Positions 7,665 to 16,821 of a DNA stretch of 64,000 nt are shown in pieces. Position numbers and translations under genes: made by a program. The number at the start of each line of letters is the position of its first letter. Positions within the stretch are counted from its first letter, which is position 1. A model generated the notes under the pieces. It saw nothing but the letters and a program-made list of their open reading frames with translations, was not told the DNA's origin and searched no databases. The DNA is from Acidobacteriota bacterium (GTDB taxonomy: Bacteria > Acidobacteriota > Vicinamibacteria > Vicinamibacterales > 2-12-FULL-66-21), in NCBI GenBank assembly GCA_003222675.1, contig QHWT01000055.1, forward strand, positions 1 to 64,000, given 5' to 3'.

Positions 7665-9689
7665 ATGAGCGAACAGAAGCGAATCGCGAAGGAGCTCGAC
7701 CAACGCGTCGCGGAACGGACGAGAGAACTGGCGGAAGCCAATGAAGCGTTGAAGAAGGAACTTGTAGCGGAACGTCAGCGGACAGAAGCAGCCCGGCGCG
7801 CAAGCGACCAAGATTCACGCGTGATCGTGGGCAGCATGCCTGGCTTGGTCGCAATCCTGACACCGGCGGGTGGCGTCGACGCCGTCAACGACGAACTCGT
7901 CGAATACTTCGGCCGGACACTGGAGGAATTGCAGCAATGGGGGACCAGCGATACGGTTCATCCTGATGATCTCACTCACGTCATCCAGATCTTTACCAAA
8001 GCGATCGCATCGGGTGAGCCATATGACTTCGAGGTGCGCCTCCGACGCTTCGACGGCGCGTATCGTTGGTTTCAGGATCGTGGGCTTCCCCGTCGCGACG
8101 CGAGCGGGGCCATTCTCCGTTGGTACGTTTTGCACACCGACATAGACGAACGCAAACGCACGGAGGACGCGCTCAGGCACAGTGAGGCCAGCTTGCGGGC
8201 GATCGTCGAGACGACGCCTGAGTGCGTACATGTGATTGCCGGCGACGGAACGTTATTGAGCGTGAACGCCGCCGGCGCCGCGATGGCGGGCGCATCATCC
8301 GTGGATCTCATGCTTGGGCGGAACTTCTACGACTTCGTCACGCCGGAAGATCGCGAGCGATATCGTGCGTTCAACGTAAGCGTGTGCGCCGGGCAGAAGG
8401 GCTTGCTGGAGTTTCACATCGTCCGCATGGACGGCGAGCGTCGCCATCTGGAGACGCGCGCAGCCCCGCTGCGCAACGACGATGGCACCGTCGCGCAGCT
8501 GGGCGTGGCGCGTGACATCACAGCTCGCAAAGAGGCCGAGGCACGACTGCGCGAGAGCGAACGCCACCTGCGCCAGTTGACCGAGACCATTCCTGTGATG
8601 CTCTGGAGTGCCACGCCGGAAGGCGCGATCGACTACTGCAATGCGCGGTTCCTTGAGTACACCGGTTTCGACGCCGAGCAGCTCATGGGTAGTGGCGGAT
8701 TTACGAAGATTCTTCATCCCGATGATCTCGATCAAACAGTTCAGGAGTGGTTGTCCTGCATTAGAACCGGCGCGTCGTTCCGGGTCGAGGTGCGCAAGTT
8801 CCACGCGGCAGATGCCACCTATCGATGGTGCATGGCAAACGCGCGCCCGTTACTGGACGAGCACGGGCGCATCCTCAAGTGGTACGGCACGGTCGTGGAC
8901 ATGCACGATTGGAGACAGGCGCAAGAGGAACTGCGCCAGACCCAGGAGAAGCTCGCGTACATGATGCGGGTGACCACGATGGGCGAACTGACCGCATCGA
9001 TCGCCCACGAAGTCAACCAGCCGCTGTCGGGCATCATGACCAACGCCGGCACGTGCTTGCGGATGCTGGCCGCCGATCCTCCAGACCTCGCCGGCGCGTC
9101 CGAGACGGCGCGGCGAACGATTCGCGACGCCAACCGCGCATCCGAGGTGATCGTGCGATTGCGCGCGCTCTTCAGCGGGAAAGAGCTCACGACGGAATCG
9201 ATGGACTTGAACGAGGCGACGCGCGAGGTGATTGCATTGTCGATGAGCGAGCTTCACAGGCATCGTGTGATGCTCCGACCGGAGCTCGCCGACGATCTTC
9301 CGCTCGTCACAGCGAATCGTGTCCAGCTTCAACAGGTCATCCTGAACCTGCTCCGCAATGCTTCCGACGCGATGGTCGGCGTGGACGATGGTCCGCGGCA
9401 ACTTCTCATCAGAACTGAGCGTGACGAAGGCGATCGTGTGCGCCTGACGGTGCAGGATGTCGGGGTTGGCCTCGAGCCCCACGTCATCGACAAGCTCTTT
9501 CAAGCCTTCTACACCACCAAGAGCAGTGGCATGGGCATCGGACTGTCCGTCAGCCGTTCAATCATCGAAAAGCATGGTGGTCGTCTGTGGGGTGAACCGA
9601 ATGACGGGCCCGGCGCCACGTTTGCCTTTTCCATTCCCCGCGTTCCAGAACGTACGACGGGCGCGGCACTCGTCATGAGGAACTCGTGA
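7665..9689 (+). CDS. Soluble histidine kinase with three PAS domains
   Basis: This protein of about 674 residues has no membrane segment. A coiled coil (residues 1-48) is followed by three PAS/PAC units (about 50-170, 175-300, 305-425, each ending in a D-x-D/T-ERK-type linker). Then come a HisKA domain with the phospho-accepting His in SIAHEVNQPLSG and a HATPase domain with N box NLLRNASDAM and G box GMGIGLSVSR. It should sense a cytoplasmic signal and phosphorylate the two regulators encoded directly downstream. The ATG at 7665 has TGAGGA at the right distance; an upstream ATG gives only ten more residues. Its stop overlaps the next start. Confidence 0.9.
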   Translation: MSEQKRIAKELDQRVAERTRELAEANEALKKELVAERQRTEAARRASDQDSRVIVGSMPGLVAILTPAGGVDAVNDELVEYFGRTLEELQQWGTSDTVHPDDLTHVIQIFTKAIASGEPYDFEVRLRRFDGAYRWFQDRGLPRRDASGAILRWYVLHTDIDERKRTEDALRHSEASLRAIVETTPECVHVIAGDGTLLSVNAAGAAMAGASSVDLMLGRNFYDFVTPEDRERYRAFNVSVCAGQKGLLEFHIVRMDGERRHLETRAAPLRNDDGTVAQLGVARDITARKEAEARLRESERHLRQLTETIPVMLWSATPEGAIDYCNARFLEYTGFDAEQLMGSGGFTKILHPDDLDQTVQEWLSCIRTGASFRVEVRKFHAADATYRWCMANARPLLDEHGRILKWYGTVVDMHDWRQAQEELRQTQEKLAYMMRVTTMGELTASIAHEVNQPLSGIMTNAGTCLRMLAADPPDLAGASETARRTIRDANRASEVIVRLRALFSGKELTTESMDLNEATREVIALSMSELHRHRVMLRPELADDLPLVTANRVQLQQVILNLLRNASDAMVGVDDGPRQLLIRTERDEGDRVRLTVQDVGVGLEPHVIDKLFQAFYTTKSSGMGIGLSVSRSIIEKHGGRLWGEPNDGPGATFAFSIPRVPERTTGAALVMRNS

Positions 9690-10060
9690 TGGTCCAGCGT
9701 TCGCTCGTGTCGGTCGTCGACGACGATGAGTCCGTGCGCGAGTCGCTCCCAGACTTGCTGCGGCAATTCGGCTTCGCCGTCCAGGCATTCTCATCGGCCG
9801 AGGCGTTCCTCGCCTCGGAGTTCGTCAGCCAGACCAACTGCCTCATTCTCGACATCGCGATGGTCGGCATGTCGGGACCCGACCTGCAACAAGAACTGAC
9901 TCGCCGGCGGCAGGCGATTCCGATTGTGTTCATCACCGCGCACGGTGACAAAACTGTCCGTCCGCGCCTATTGGCGCAGGGGGCCGCAGAGTGCCTGTTC
10001 AAGCCTTTCAGCGACGATGCGTTGCTCGAAGCGCTCAGCAACGCGCTTGGGATGAGGTAA
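9689..10060 (+). CDS. Single-domain response regulator (receiver only)
   Basis: This 123-residue receiver domain starts VSVVDDDESVRES, has the phospho-acceptor Asp in LILDIAMVGMSG, and the conserved Lys in LFKPFSDDAL. There is no output domain. It is most like FixJ-family receivers and probably competes for, or relays, phosphate in the same pathway as the next gene. Its ATG overlaps the TGA of the histidine kinase, so the two are translationally coupled. Confidence 0.85.
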   Translation: MVQRSLVSVVDDDESVRESLPDLLRQFGFAVQAFSSAEAFLASEFVSQTNCLILDIAMVGMSGPDLQQELTRRRQAIPIVFITAHGDKTVRPRLLAQGAAECLFKPFSDDALLEALSNALGMR

Positions 10061-10146
10061 ACATGCGAACGGTGAGCACCGTTCCATCGGCCACGGCCGT
10101 ATACTCTGAGCCCGCCGCGCAAGCGGGCGAAGTCAAGGGTCGTCAG

Positions 10147-10773
10147 ATGTCGGATGTCACGTCCATCGTCTTCGTCGTTGACGACGACGTTTCAGTGCGC
10201 GAATCGTTGGAGCTGTTGATCAGAGCAGCAGGCTGGCAGCCCGAGACGTTCGCGTCGGCACTGGAATTTCTGTCCCGCCCACGCCCCACGGTTCCATGCT
10301 GCCTGGTGCTCGACGTGTCGCTTCCGGGACTCAGCGGGCTGGAACTGCAGCAACAGCTTGCCGAGCGTACGGACATGCCGATTATCTTCATCACCGGCCA
10401 CGGCGACGTGCCCATGTCCGTGCAAGCGATGAAGGCCGGAGCCGTCGAATTCCTGACGAAGCCGTTCACGAACGACGCGCTGCTGGACGCCATCGGCGGG
10501 GCCATCGAGCGAAGTCGCACCGCGGTGCGGCAGGAGTCGGAAATGCGAGTCCTGCGGAGCTTCTACGCGTCACTCACTCCACGCGAACGCCAGGTGATGG
10601 CGTTGGTCGTCTCGGGTCTGTTGAACAAGCAGGTCGGCGGAGAACTTGGGATCAGCGAGATCACGGTCAAGGCGCACCGGGGTCAGATGATGCGCAAGAT
10701 GAAGGCAGACTCTCTTCCCGAGCTGGTCACCATGGCCGCGAGACTCGGGCTGCGACCTGCGCGAAAGGCCTGA
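10147..10773 (+). CDS. FixJ-family response regulator (receiver plus LuxR HTH)
   Basis: This 208-residue protein has a receiver domain (FVVDDDVSVRES, Asp in LVLDVSLPGLSG, Lys in EFLTKPF), a linker and a LuxR-type HTH (LTPRERQVMALVVSGLLNKQ, then ISEITVKAHRGQMMRKM). It is the likely DNA-binding output of the triple-PAS kinase and the first candidate for binding the shared island promoters. An earlier in-frame ATG at 10063 has a good GAGGT before it and would add 28 residues; I prefer 10147 because the receiver domain begins there. Confidence 0.85.
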   Translation: MSDVTSIVFVVDDDVSVRESLELLIRAAGWQPETFASALEFLSRPRPTVPCCLVLDVSLPGLSGLELQQQLAERTDMPIIFITGHGDVPMSVQAMKAGAVEFLTKPFTNDALLDAIGGAIERSRTAVRQESEMRVLRSFYASLTPRERQVMALVVSGLLNKQVGGELGISEITVKAHRGQMMRKMKADSLPELVTMAARLGLRPARKA

Positions 10774-10854
10774 CACACTCCTGGCACATCCGAAGATGAG
10801 CCCACCGGGCGCCGATTTTCACGCAGTCCTCGCACTCTCGTCATGTGGGATGTT

Positions 10855-11907
10855 TCACACTGGCGATGGCGTCGATATGTCTGCAGGGGTGATGCGGCAT
10901 GATGACGGCCCCTTCTGATGAAGCACCTGATGAACAAAGGCGACGGCAATCGATCCTTCGCCGACGGCGGACGCCACACGCTTGATGTTGCCGCCGCGCA
11001 CGTCGCCGACTGCGAAGACTCCGGGACGATTCGTTTCCAACAGATACGGTGACCGCGCCAGCGGCCATCCGCCTGTCGTCAAGTCCTCCGGCGACAAGTC
11101 CGGACCGGTCTTGATAAACCCGCGCCCGTCGAGTGCGACGCACCCATCGAGTCAGCCCGTATTCGGCACGGCGCCCGTCATCATGAACACATGTCTGATG
11201 TCATGCGTCTCGATGACGCCGGTCCCGCTATCGAGCCACCGGATGCGATCGAGATGCCGGTCGCCGTCCAGCGCCATGAGCTCCGTTCGCGCCCGCAGCG
11301 TGATCGCCGGATGCTCCTCGATTCGTCGCAGCAGGTAGCGTGACATCGTGTCTGCCAAGCCATCCTTGCGGACCAGGAGGTGGACGTGCTTGGCCGTTTC
11401 CGCGAGAAACACGGCAGCCTGGCCCGCGGAGTTGCCGCCACCCGCGATTGCGACCTCGTCGCCCGCGCACAGCTGCGACTCCATGCGCGAGGCCGCGTAA
11501 TACACGCCCGCGCCTTCGAACTGCGACACGTTTGCAATCGCGGGCTTGCGGTACCGCGCCCCCGACGCGATGATCACCTCGCCAGGCTTGATGTCCCGAA
11601 TCCGCGTCAGAGCTCGGCGACCAGTCAACATGGTGCCTTCGGCGGTGAATTGCCCGGCGCCTTGAGTGATGATCAGCGCTTCGATTCCCCCTGATGGTCG
11701 TAGCACCTGGACCTCGCCATTCGACACAACGAAGAACGGCACGGGCCGTTGTCCCACCTCGACGAGCACCTCACCAGACGTGATCGCGCGCCGTCGCCCA
11801 TGACGCGCGACGCGCGCGATCTGTGCCGGCGCGAGTGTCGGAAAGACACGATCAGAACGAGAGACGGTGGCCGCCGAAGGCGTCAACAAGGAATCAGGTG
11901 TGTCCAT
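10855..11907 (-). pseudogene. cNMP-binding/thioredoxin-reductase fusion, internally deleted and with a nonsense codon
   Basis: The N-terminus is a cyclic-nucleotide-binding-like domain (SGEVLVEVGQRP, GQFTAEGTMLTGRR). It should be followed by an FAD-binding domain but jumps directly to VIIASGARYRKP, so roughly 200 residues including the first GxGxxG are missing. The NAD(P) half is present (IAGGGNSAGQAA, VHLLVRKDG, FMMTGAVPNTG). Then TGA stands where relatives have Trp, after which the same frame continues with TGPDLSPEDL, GVFAVGDVRGG and VGEGSIAVAFVHQ to 10855. With the FAD site gone the product could not be a reductase. Confidence 0.75.
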
Positions 11908-11955
11908 CGAAGACCTCAGCGGCCCGCGTTTGCGCGATGTCTTGTCGATATGGCA

Positions 11956-12255
11956 CTACGCGTGGCCGATCGCTGGGGTTGGCCGCCGTATCGTGAGACA
12001 CGCAAGTCCGGCGACAACGCCAGCGGCGAGGACGATTCCCGACAGCTGCGGCGTCCACCACGCGTTCAGCCCCAGCGCAGCGTCGATCGAATACTCACCT
12101 GGACCAGTCAATGCCAGAGACAACGCCAACACGGCGTACAGGAGCGGAAATTCGACGCCGTTCGACGTCGCCAGCAGACCTTTGCCCCAATGCACCGTGA
12201 AGATGGCCACAAGCATCACGGAGATGATCGCCGCCGCGGCGATGATGCCCGACGT
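11956..12255 (-). pseudogene. DoxX-family membrane protein, C-terminal fragment
   Basis: The minus strand reads AAAAIISVMLVAIFTVHWGK, then LLATSNGVEFPLLYAVLAL, GPGEYSIDAALGLN and a last hydrophobic helix. This is the second half of DoxX proteins, four-helix membrane proteins often linked to thiol or redox stress. The first helices are missing: at about 12250 the sequence switches to an unrelated kinase gene on the other strand. Confidence 0.6.
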
Positions 12256-12880
12256 CTCGTGGGCGCAGCTGCTGCCGCTCAGCGCACTGTATCTGGCGCT
12301 CGGGATCTGGGGATTCGACTATGCCCGCAGGCGGAGCAGTCTGCTGATCTCGCTGGGGTACCTGCTCATCGAGTTCGCGCTCGGCATGCGCATCAACGCG
12401 CTGGCGTGGGGAGGCAGCCTGCCGCTGATTCTGCTGCCGCTGGCCGCGCAGGCGGTCATCCTGCTGCCGCGCCTGCTTGCCGCCGCGATGTGCATTCTCG
12501 TCATCGCCGGCATCAGCGGCAATCTGTCATGGGTGCCGGCATGGCCGCACTGGCTGCGCAACATCGCGCAGGCCACAGCGGCCGTCGTGTTCGTGGTTGT
12601 GTATGTCGGCGTTGCGCAACGGGAGCGGGAGGCGCGGCAGCGCACCGAAGCGCTCTCCGCCGAAGTCGCGCAGCTCGCCGCCGCGAACGAGCGCAACCGC
12701 ATGGCGCGCGAAATTCATGACACACTGGGGCACTATTTGACGATCATTCATGTGCAGCTCGAAGCCGCGCGGGCGGTAATTAGTAGCGATGCCGAGCGCG
12801 GCATGCTGGCTGTGACGTGCGCGCAGGCGCTCGCGAAGGACGGGCTCGCGGCCGTCCGGCAGTCCGTGACCGCACTGATG
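12250..12880 (+). pseudogene. NarL-type histidine kinase, fragment without the ATPase domain
   Basis: The frame holds about five hydrophobic helices (from LLPLSALYLALGIWGF to VFVVVYVGVAQRE), a coiled coil and the dimerisation/phosphoacceptor motif [20 protein letters not shown] of HisKA_3 kinases that pair with LuxR-type regulators. After [10 protein letters not shown] it stops and continues into antisense of a hydrolase. The HATPase domain and the cognate regulator are absent. Its 5-prime end abuts the DoxX fragment, so the true start is also lost. Confidence 0.65.
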
Positions 12881-12883
12881 ATC

Positions 12884-13233
12884 ACCGCTTTTGCGACTCG
12901 GCTTTCGCCGTGGCGGGCCAGGTAGCGCACCACTTCGCCACCTCCCGTCGAGTGGCCGACGTGCACTGCTTCCTTGAGGTCGAGATGTGAAGTCAGCGCC
13001 GCGAGATCGTCCGCATAGTGATCCATGTCGTGGCCGCCACCCGTTTGAGTCGAGCGGCCATGGCCGCGGCGGTCGTGGGCGACGACGCGATAGCCGTGCG
13101 CGAGGAAGAACATCATCCGCGCGTCCCAGTCATCTGCCGACAGCGGCCAACCGTGGCTGAACACAATGGGCTGACCCTTGCCCCAGTCCTTGTAGAAGAT
13201 CTCAACGCCGTCTTTGGTGGTGATCGTGCTCAT
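12884..13233 (-). pseudogene. Chloroperoxidase-type alpha/beta hydrolase, N-terminal fragment
   Basis: Starting at the ATG at 13233 behind AAGGAGA, the frame reads [18 protein letters not shown], then [21 protein letters not shown] and the nucleophile elbow [12 protein letters not shown]. It ends after KAVIISAV, where the sequence fuses to the kinase fragment. The cap and the acid/base part are lost, so no activity is expected. A degenerate copy of the island promoter element lies upstream. Confidence 0.7.
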
Positions 13234-13348
13234 CGTGGGATCTCCTTGGCGCTCGGTCGGAGGGCTTGAAGAATTGCCTCTCATGCAATCGGCGACGCTG
13301 GCCAATGTAAACCCGCAAAGTTGGCAAGTCTTGTCGGTTAGGACCGCG

Positions 13349-13387
13349 TTTTGGACGATCGGCGCCTTTGTCGACACGAATACGATG
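13349..13387 (-). promoter_or_regulatory. Degenerate island operator E
   Basis: The minus strand holds CGTATTCGTGTCGAC and then GATCGTCCAAAAC, recalling the dyad and CGTCCAAT element of promoters A-D, but no good -10 box stands at the expected distance. It lies about 115 bases upstream of the truncated hydrolase and may be decayed together with it. Confidence 0.35.
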
Positions 13388-13479
13388 CCGGTGACGTTGG
13401 AGCAGCACGGCGAGCCACATCGGGACTCTGAGCCGACCTGATGTGACCCGCCACCATCGCTCCAGTTGTTCGCCGTCCG

Positions 13480-14199
13480 CTACAGCGTCGCGAGTGCCAC
13501 GCTGTTCGCCGCCTTTGCGATGAAGTCGGCAACCGCCCGCGGTTGCGAGACGTAGACGGCGTGACTACCCTTGACTTCGACGACGGTCGAACCCGAACGC
13601 TTGGACATGGCGCGCTGCGCATCTGGCGGAATCATTTTGTCTTCGGTCGAGACGAGGTACCAGCTTGGCTTCGTCTTCCACGCGGGTTCGCTGACCGCGC
13701 CGTCGAGGGCTGCAAGGCTCCACGGAACTTGCGAATCCGCCATGAACGATGCCGCCTCCGGGCTGACGTCCGCAGCAAATGACGCTCGGAACTGCGCTCG
13801 ATCGAGGAACAGATACCCATCCTCCGGCGGCATGATCGGCGGTACCGGCGCGCCCGGGAGCGGGTTCTTGATCAGCGACGACACCGATTCGCCCGTGTCC
13901 GGAGCAAATGCGGCGATGTAGACCAGTCCCGCGACCTTCGGATCATTGCCGGCCTCGGTGATGACGACGCCACCGTAGGAGTGGCCGACGAGAATCACCG
14001 GACCATTCTGCGCCGCCAGGATTCGCTTCGTGACCGCCACGTCATCGGCCAATGAGATCGTCGGATTCTGGACGATGGAAACGGCGTAGCCGTCTTTTTT
14101 CAGCGTCTCGTACACACCCTGCCATCCAGAGCCGTCGACGAACCCTCCGTGCACGAGCACCACGTTCTTGACACCGCCATCTGCCGTTGCCTGTGACAT
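13480..14199 (-). CDS. Alpha/beta hydrolase (esterase of the pyrethroid-hydrolase-like group)
   Basis: This 239-residue hydrolase begins with VVLVHGGFVDGSGW, has the nucleophile elbow VGHSYGGVV, the acid in STEDKMIPP and the catalytic His in KGSHAVYVSQP. It is the small cap-poor type common near stress genes. Endogenous substrates are unknown. The ATG at 14199 is chosen for the strong AGGAGG 6-7 bases before it; the longer frame to 14301 would overlap the STAS gene. It is probably transcribed with the STAS gene upstream. Confidence 0.85.
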   Translation of the reverse strand: MSQATADGGVKNVVLVHGGFVDGSGWQGVYETLKKDGYAVSIVQNPTISLADDVAVTKRILAAQNGPVILVGHSYGGVVITEAGNDPKVAGLVYIAAFAPDTGESVSSLIKNPLPGAPVPPIMPPEDGYLFLDRAQFRASFAADVSPEAASFMADSQVPWSLAALDGAVSEPAWKTKPSWYLVSTEDKMIPPDAQRAMSKRSGSTVVEVKGSHAVYVSQPRAVADFIAKAANSVALATL

Positions 14200-14270
14200 G
14201 AATACCTCCTGATAGCCGAGCACCAATGTGATGATCGGCAGGACACCGAACAATGCCCGTCGCGCCTCCG

Positions 14271-14534
14271 TCAGGGAGGCCACTTCTCGCGCGCCATCCA
14301 TTCACGAACGTAGGCGGGACAACGTGCGATCCGAACGCCCTCGATCTCGCACTGCACCAGGAATCGCACCGCCTCTACATCCACGAGGCTGACTTCAACC
14401 AGATCGAGGATGACGTCTCGAGTGCGCTCCTCCTCGACAGATCGGCGGAGCTCGGACAGCTGCTCGGAGCCGATTCGGCCGCTCACGGTCAGCGTCGTCG
14501 CGCCAGCGTCAATGGAACGAACGATCCTGAGCAT
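14271..14534 (-). CDS. Small STAS-domain-like protein
   Basis: This protein of about 87 residues begins MLRIVRSIDAGATTLTVSGR, continues IGSEQLSELRRSVEEE and has the strand-turn VILDLVEVSLVDVEAVRFL. This is the usual pattern of STAS (anti-sigma-factor-antagonist-like) domains, although the phospho-Ser position carries LVDVEA. It could be a signalling partner of nearby regulators. The start at 14534 lacks a clear ribosome site; an earlier in-frame ATG at 14603 is possible. Confidence 0.65.
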   Translation of the reverse strand: MLRIVRSIDAGATTLTVSGRIGSEQLSELRRSVEEERTRDVILDLVEVSLVDVEAVRFLVQCEIEGVRIARCPAYVREWMAREKWPP

Positions 14535-14735
14535 CGAGATTGATGGCGACTGCGGCCATTCAAACGGCAAACCGCGCGCCGCTCGTAAGTTGTTGTGCGG
14601 CATCGACGAGCGGATTGATTTGCACGAACGGTCGCGACAGTTGCTCGCGGAGTCTCGCGAGTTTCCACGGCGGAAGGTCGTCGATCCCGCGGATGGGCGG
14701 CGGAGGAATGGTCAGAGAGAAGGGGAACGCCTACA

Positions 14736-16553
14736 ATGCCCGGTGTGAGCGAGGAGAGCTTTCGCCTCATCGTCGAGACGATCCCCGGGCTCATCGCCGT
14801 GATGACGCCTGCCGGTGAAGTCGAGCACGTGAACGGTCAGGTGCTCGAGTACTTTGGGCGGACGCTCGACGAACTGAAGCGCTGGGGCACCTCTGACGCC
14901 GTTCACCCCGACGACCTGCCTCGCGTGATCGCCGCGTGGACACACGCCTTTGCGACCGGCCTTCCATACGAATTCGAACACCGCATGCGCCGGGCCGACG
15001 GCGTGTACCGCTGGTTTCAGCTACGCGGCCTGCCGCTCCGCGACGATGAAGGTCGCATCGTCCGGTGGTATGTCCTGATGTCGGACATCGATGAGCGCAA
15101 GGAAGCAGAGGAGAAGCTCCGCCGGAGCGAAGCCGATTTGCTCGAGGCGCAGCGACTGAGCCACGCTGGCAGTTGGCGACACGATCTCGCGTCGGGGGCG
15201 TTCATGGTGTCCCCGGAAGTGCTGCGCATTCGCGGGGTCGAGTCGGCGGACCCGCTGTCGACGATCGACCGGATGTACAGCGGGATCCATCCTGACGACC
15301 GATCGAGGGTCAAGGACACATACGAGGCCGCGCAGCGTCGAAAGGGCGAGTTCGACGCGGAGTATCGCATCGTGCTTGGGGACGGGACGATCAAGCACCT
15401 GCACACGATCGGCCACCCCGTGTTGAACGAGTCCGGTGGCGTCGTGGAGTACATGGGCACCGGAATGGACGTGACCGAGCAACGGGAGGCGCAGGCGGCG
15501 CTGGAGAAAGCCTTCGACGAGATCAACCGCTTGAAGGATCGACTGCAGGACGAAAACCTCGCCCTGCGCGAAGAGATCGATCAGGCGTCCATGTTGGAGG
15601 AGATCGTTGGGGCGTCCGCGGCGCTGAAGGCCGTCTTGTCACACGTGTCGAAAGTGGCGCCGACGGACTCGACCGTCCTGATATCTGGCGAGACGGGCAC
15701 CGGCAAGGAACTGATCGCGCGGGCGATTCACAAGCACTCACGTCGCGCCGATCGCGCATTTGTCAGCCTGAACTGCGCTGCTACCCCTCCGTCGTTGATT
15801 GCCTCTGAACTATTCGGGCACGAGAAAGGCGCGTTTACGGGCGCGGTGCAGCAGCGCCGCGGACGTTTCGAACTGGCGCATTCCGGCACGATCTTCCTCG
15901 ACGAAATCGGCGAGATTCCGATGGATACGCAGGTCGCGCTCCTGCGCGTCCTGCAGGAGCGCCAGATCGAGCGCGTGGGAGGCAGCCGCGCCATTCCGGT
16001 GGACGTTCGGATAATCGCCGCCACCAACCGCGACCTGTCGGCGGCGATCGCTGCGGGAACATTCCGATCGGATCTGTTCTACCGCTTGAACGTCTTTCCC
16101 ATTCACGTGCCGCCGCTGCGCAAACGGCCGGAAGACATTCCGATGCTCGTCGAATACTTCGTCAAGCGATTTGCAGAAAAGATGGCGAAGAGAATTCGTC
16201 AGATCGAGAAACGCACGTTGGAACTCTGCGAACGATACCGGTGGCCCGGCAATATTCGTGAGTTGCAGAACATCGTCGAGCGGTCGGTGATCCTCTGCAC
16301 CGGCGATACGTTTTCAATCGACGAGGCGTGGCTGTCGGACCAGGGGCCGCTTCGCCCGGACGGGTCGGATCCGCTCCCGCTGACACTGCACGGTCAGGAA
16401 AAGGACATGATCGAGTCGGCCCTGGCGAAGAGTCGCGGGAAGGTGGCCGGCGCTCGCGGGGCCGCGGCCAGACTCGGAATTCCGCCGTCGACGCTGGAGT
16501 CGAAGATCAAACAGCTCGGAATTGTGAAACGCCGATTCACGAATGTCACGTGA
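14736..16553 (+). CDS. PAS-domain sigma-54-dependent transcription activator
   Basis: This 605-residue protein has two PAS domains (about 8-125 and 130-250), a coiled coil, an AAA+ domain with Walker A GETGTGKE, the sigma-54 contact loop GAFTGA, Walker B TIFLDEIGEIP and arginine finger region, and a Fis-type HTH at the end (GAARGAAARLGIPPSTLESK). Its first PAS domain is nearly the same as the first PAS domain of the histidine kinase at 7665. There is no receiver domain, so the signal is sensed directly. No convincing -24/-12 promoter was seen in the island, so its targets are unknown. Confidence 0.9.
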   Translation: MPGVSEESFRLIVETIPGLIAVMTPAGEVEHVNGQVLEYFGRTLDELKRWGTSDAVHPDDLPRVIAAWTHAFATGLPYEFEHRMRRADGVYRWFQLRGLPLRDDEGRIVRWYVLMSDIDERKEAEEKLRRSEADLLEAQRLSHAGSWRHDLASGAFMVSPEVLRIRGVESADPLSTIDRMYSGIHPDDRSRVKDTYEAAQRRKGEFDAEYRIVLGDGTIKHLHTIGHPVLNESGGVVEYMGTGMDVTEQREAQAALEKAFDEINRLKDRLQDENLALREEIDQASMLEEIVGASAALKAVLSHVSKVAPTDSTVLISGETGTGKELIARAIHKHSRRADRAFVSLNCAATPPSLIASELFGHEKGAFTGAVQQRRGRFELAHSGTIFLDEIGEIPMDTQVALLRVLQERQIERVGGSRAIPVDVRIIAATNRDLSAAIAAGTFRSDLFYRLNVFPIHVPPLRKRPEDIPMLVEYFVKRFAEKMAKRIRQIEKRTLELCERYRWPGNIRELQNIVERSVILCTGDTFSIDEAWLSDQGPLRPDGSDPLPLTLHGQEKDMIESALAKSRGKVAGARGAAARLGIPPSTLESKIKQLGIVKRRFTNVT

Positions 16554-16821
16554 CGGAAGAAACGGCGCCCAGTTCGACTCGCCGCAAATCACTCCTGCGC
16601 ACTAGCGAAACGTGATCCCAGCGACGCGGGACCGCCTGTGGGTGCGGCAGAAACAACGGTAACCACAGCGAAGATCGTCGTATTCAGTTACGCGCGCAGG
16701 AGCCGTTCGCATTGCTAATGGGACAGCTCGCGTACGACGGCGATGCGGGGCCGGAAATCGCGTACGGCTTCGAGTGATTCGCGGAATAGCATTTGGCGCC
16801 TGCCGTAGCCGCGGTATTCGG

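Noticed and set aside
8295-9503. Long minus-strand frames opposite the triple-PAS kinase
   Set aside because: They mirror codon positions of the well-supported kinase gene and show no family motifs.
11098-11151. Recoding of TGA as Trp or selenocysteine in the reductase gene
   Set aside because: Other genes here use TGG for Trp and end normally in TGA, there is no Cys-type context, and the same gene has a large deletion. A simple nonsense mutation is the better explanation.
11749-12720. Long plus-strand open frame of 323 residues
   Set aside because: It is Arg-rich and low in hydrophobic order, and runs antisense over the CRP-thioredoxin reductase remnant and out of frame with the kinase fragment. 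It is a GC-driven shadow frame.
13330-13345. Integron-like core GTTAGGA near 13338
   Set aside because: There is no matching partner box and no paired arms, and the last base does not fit the core consensus.
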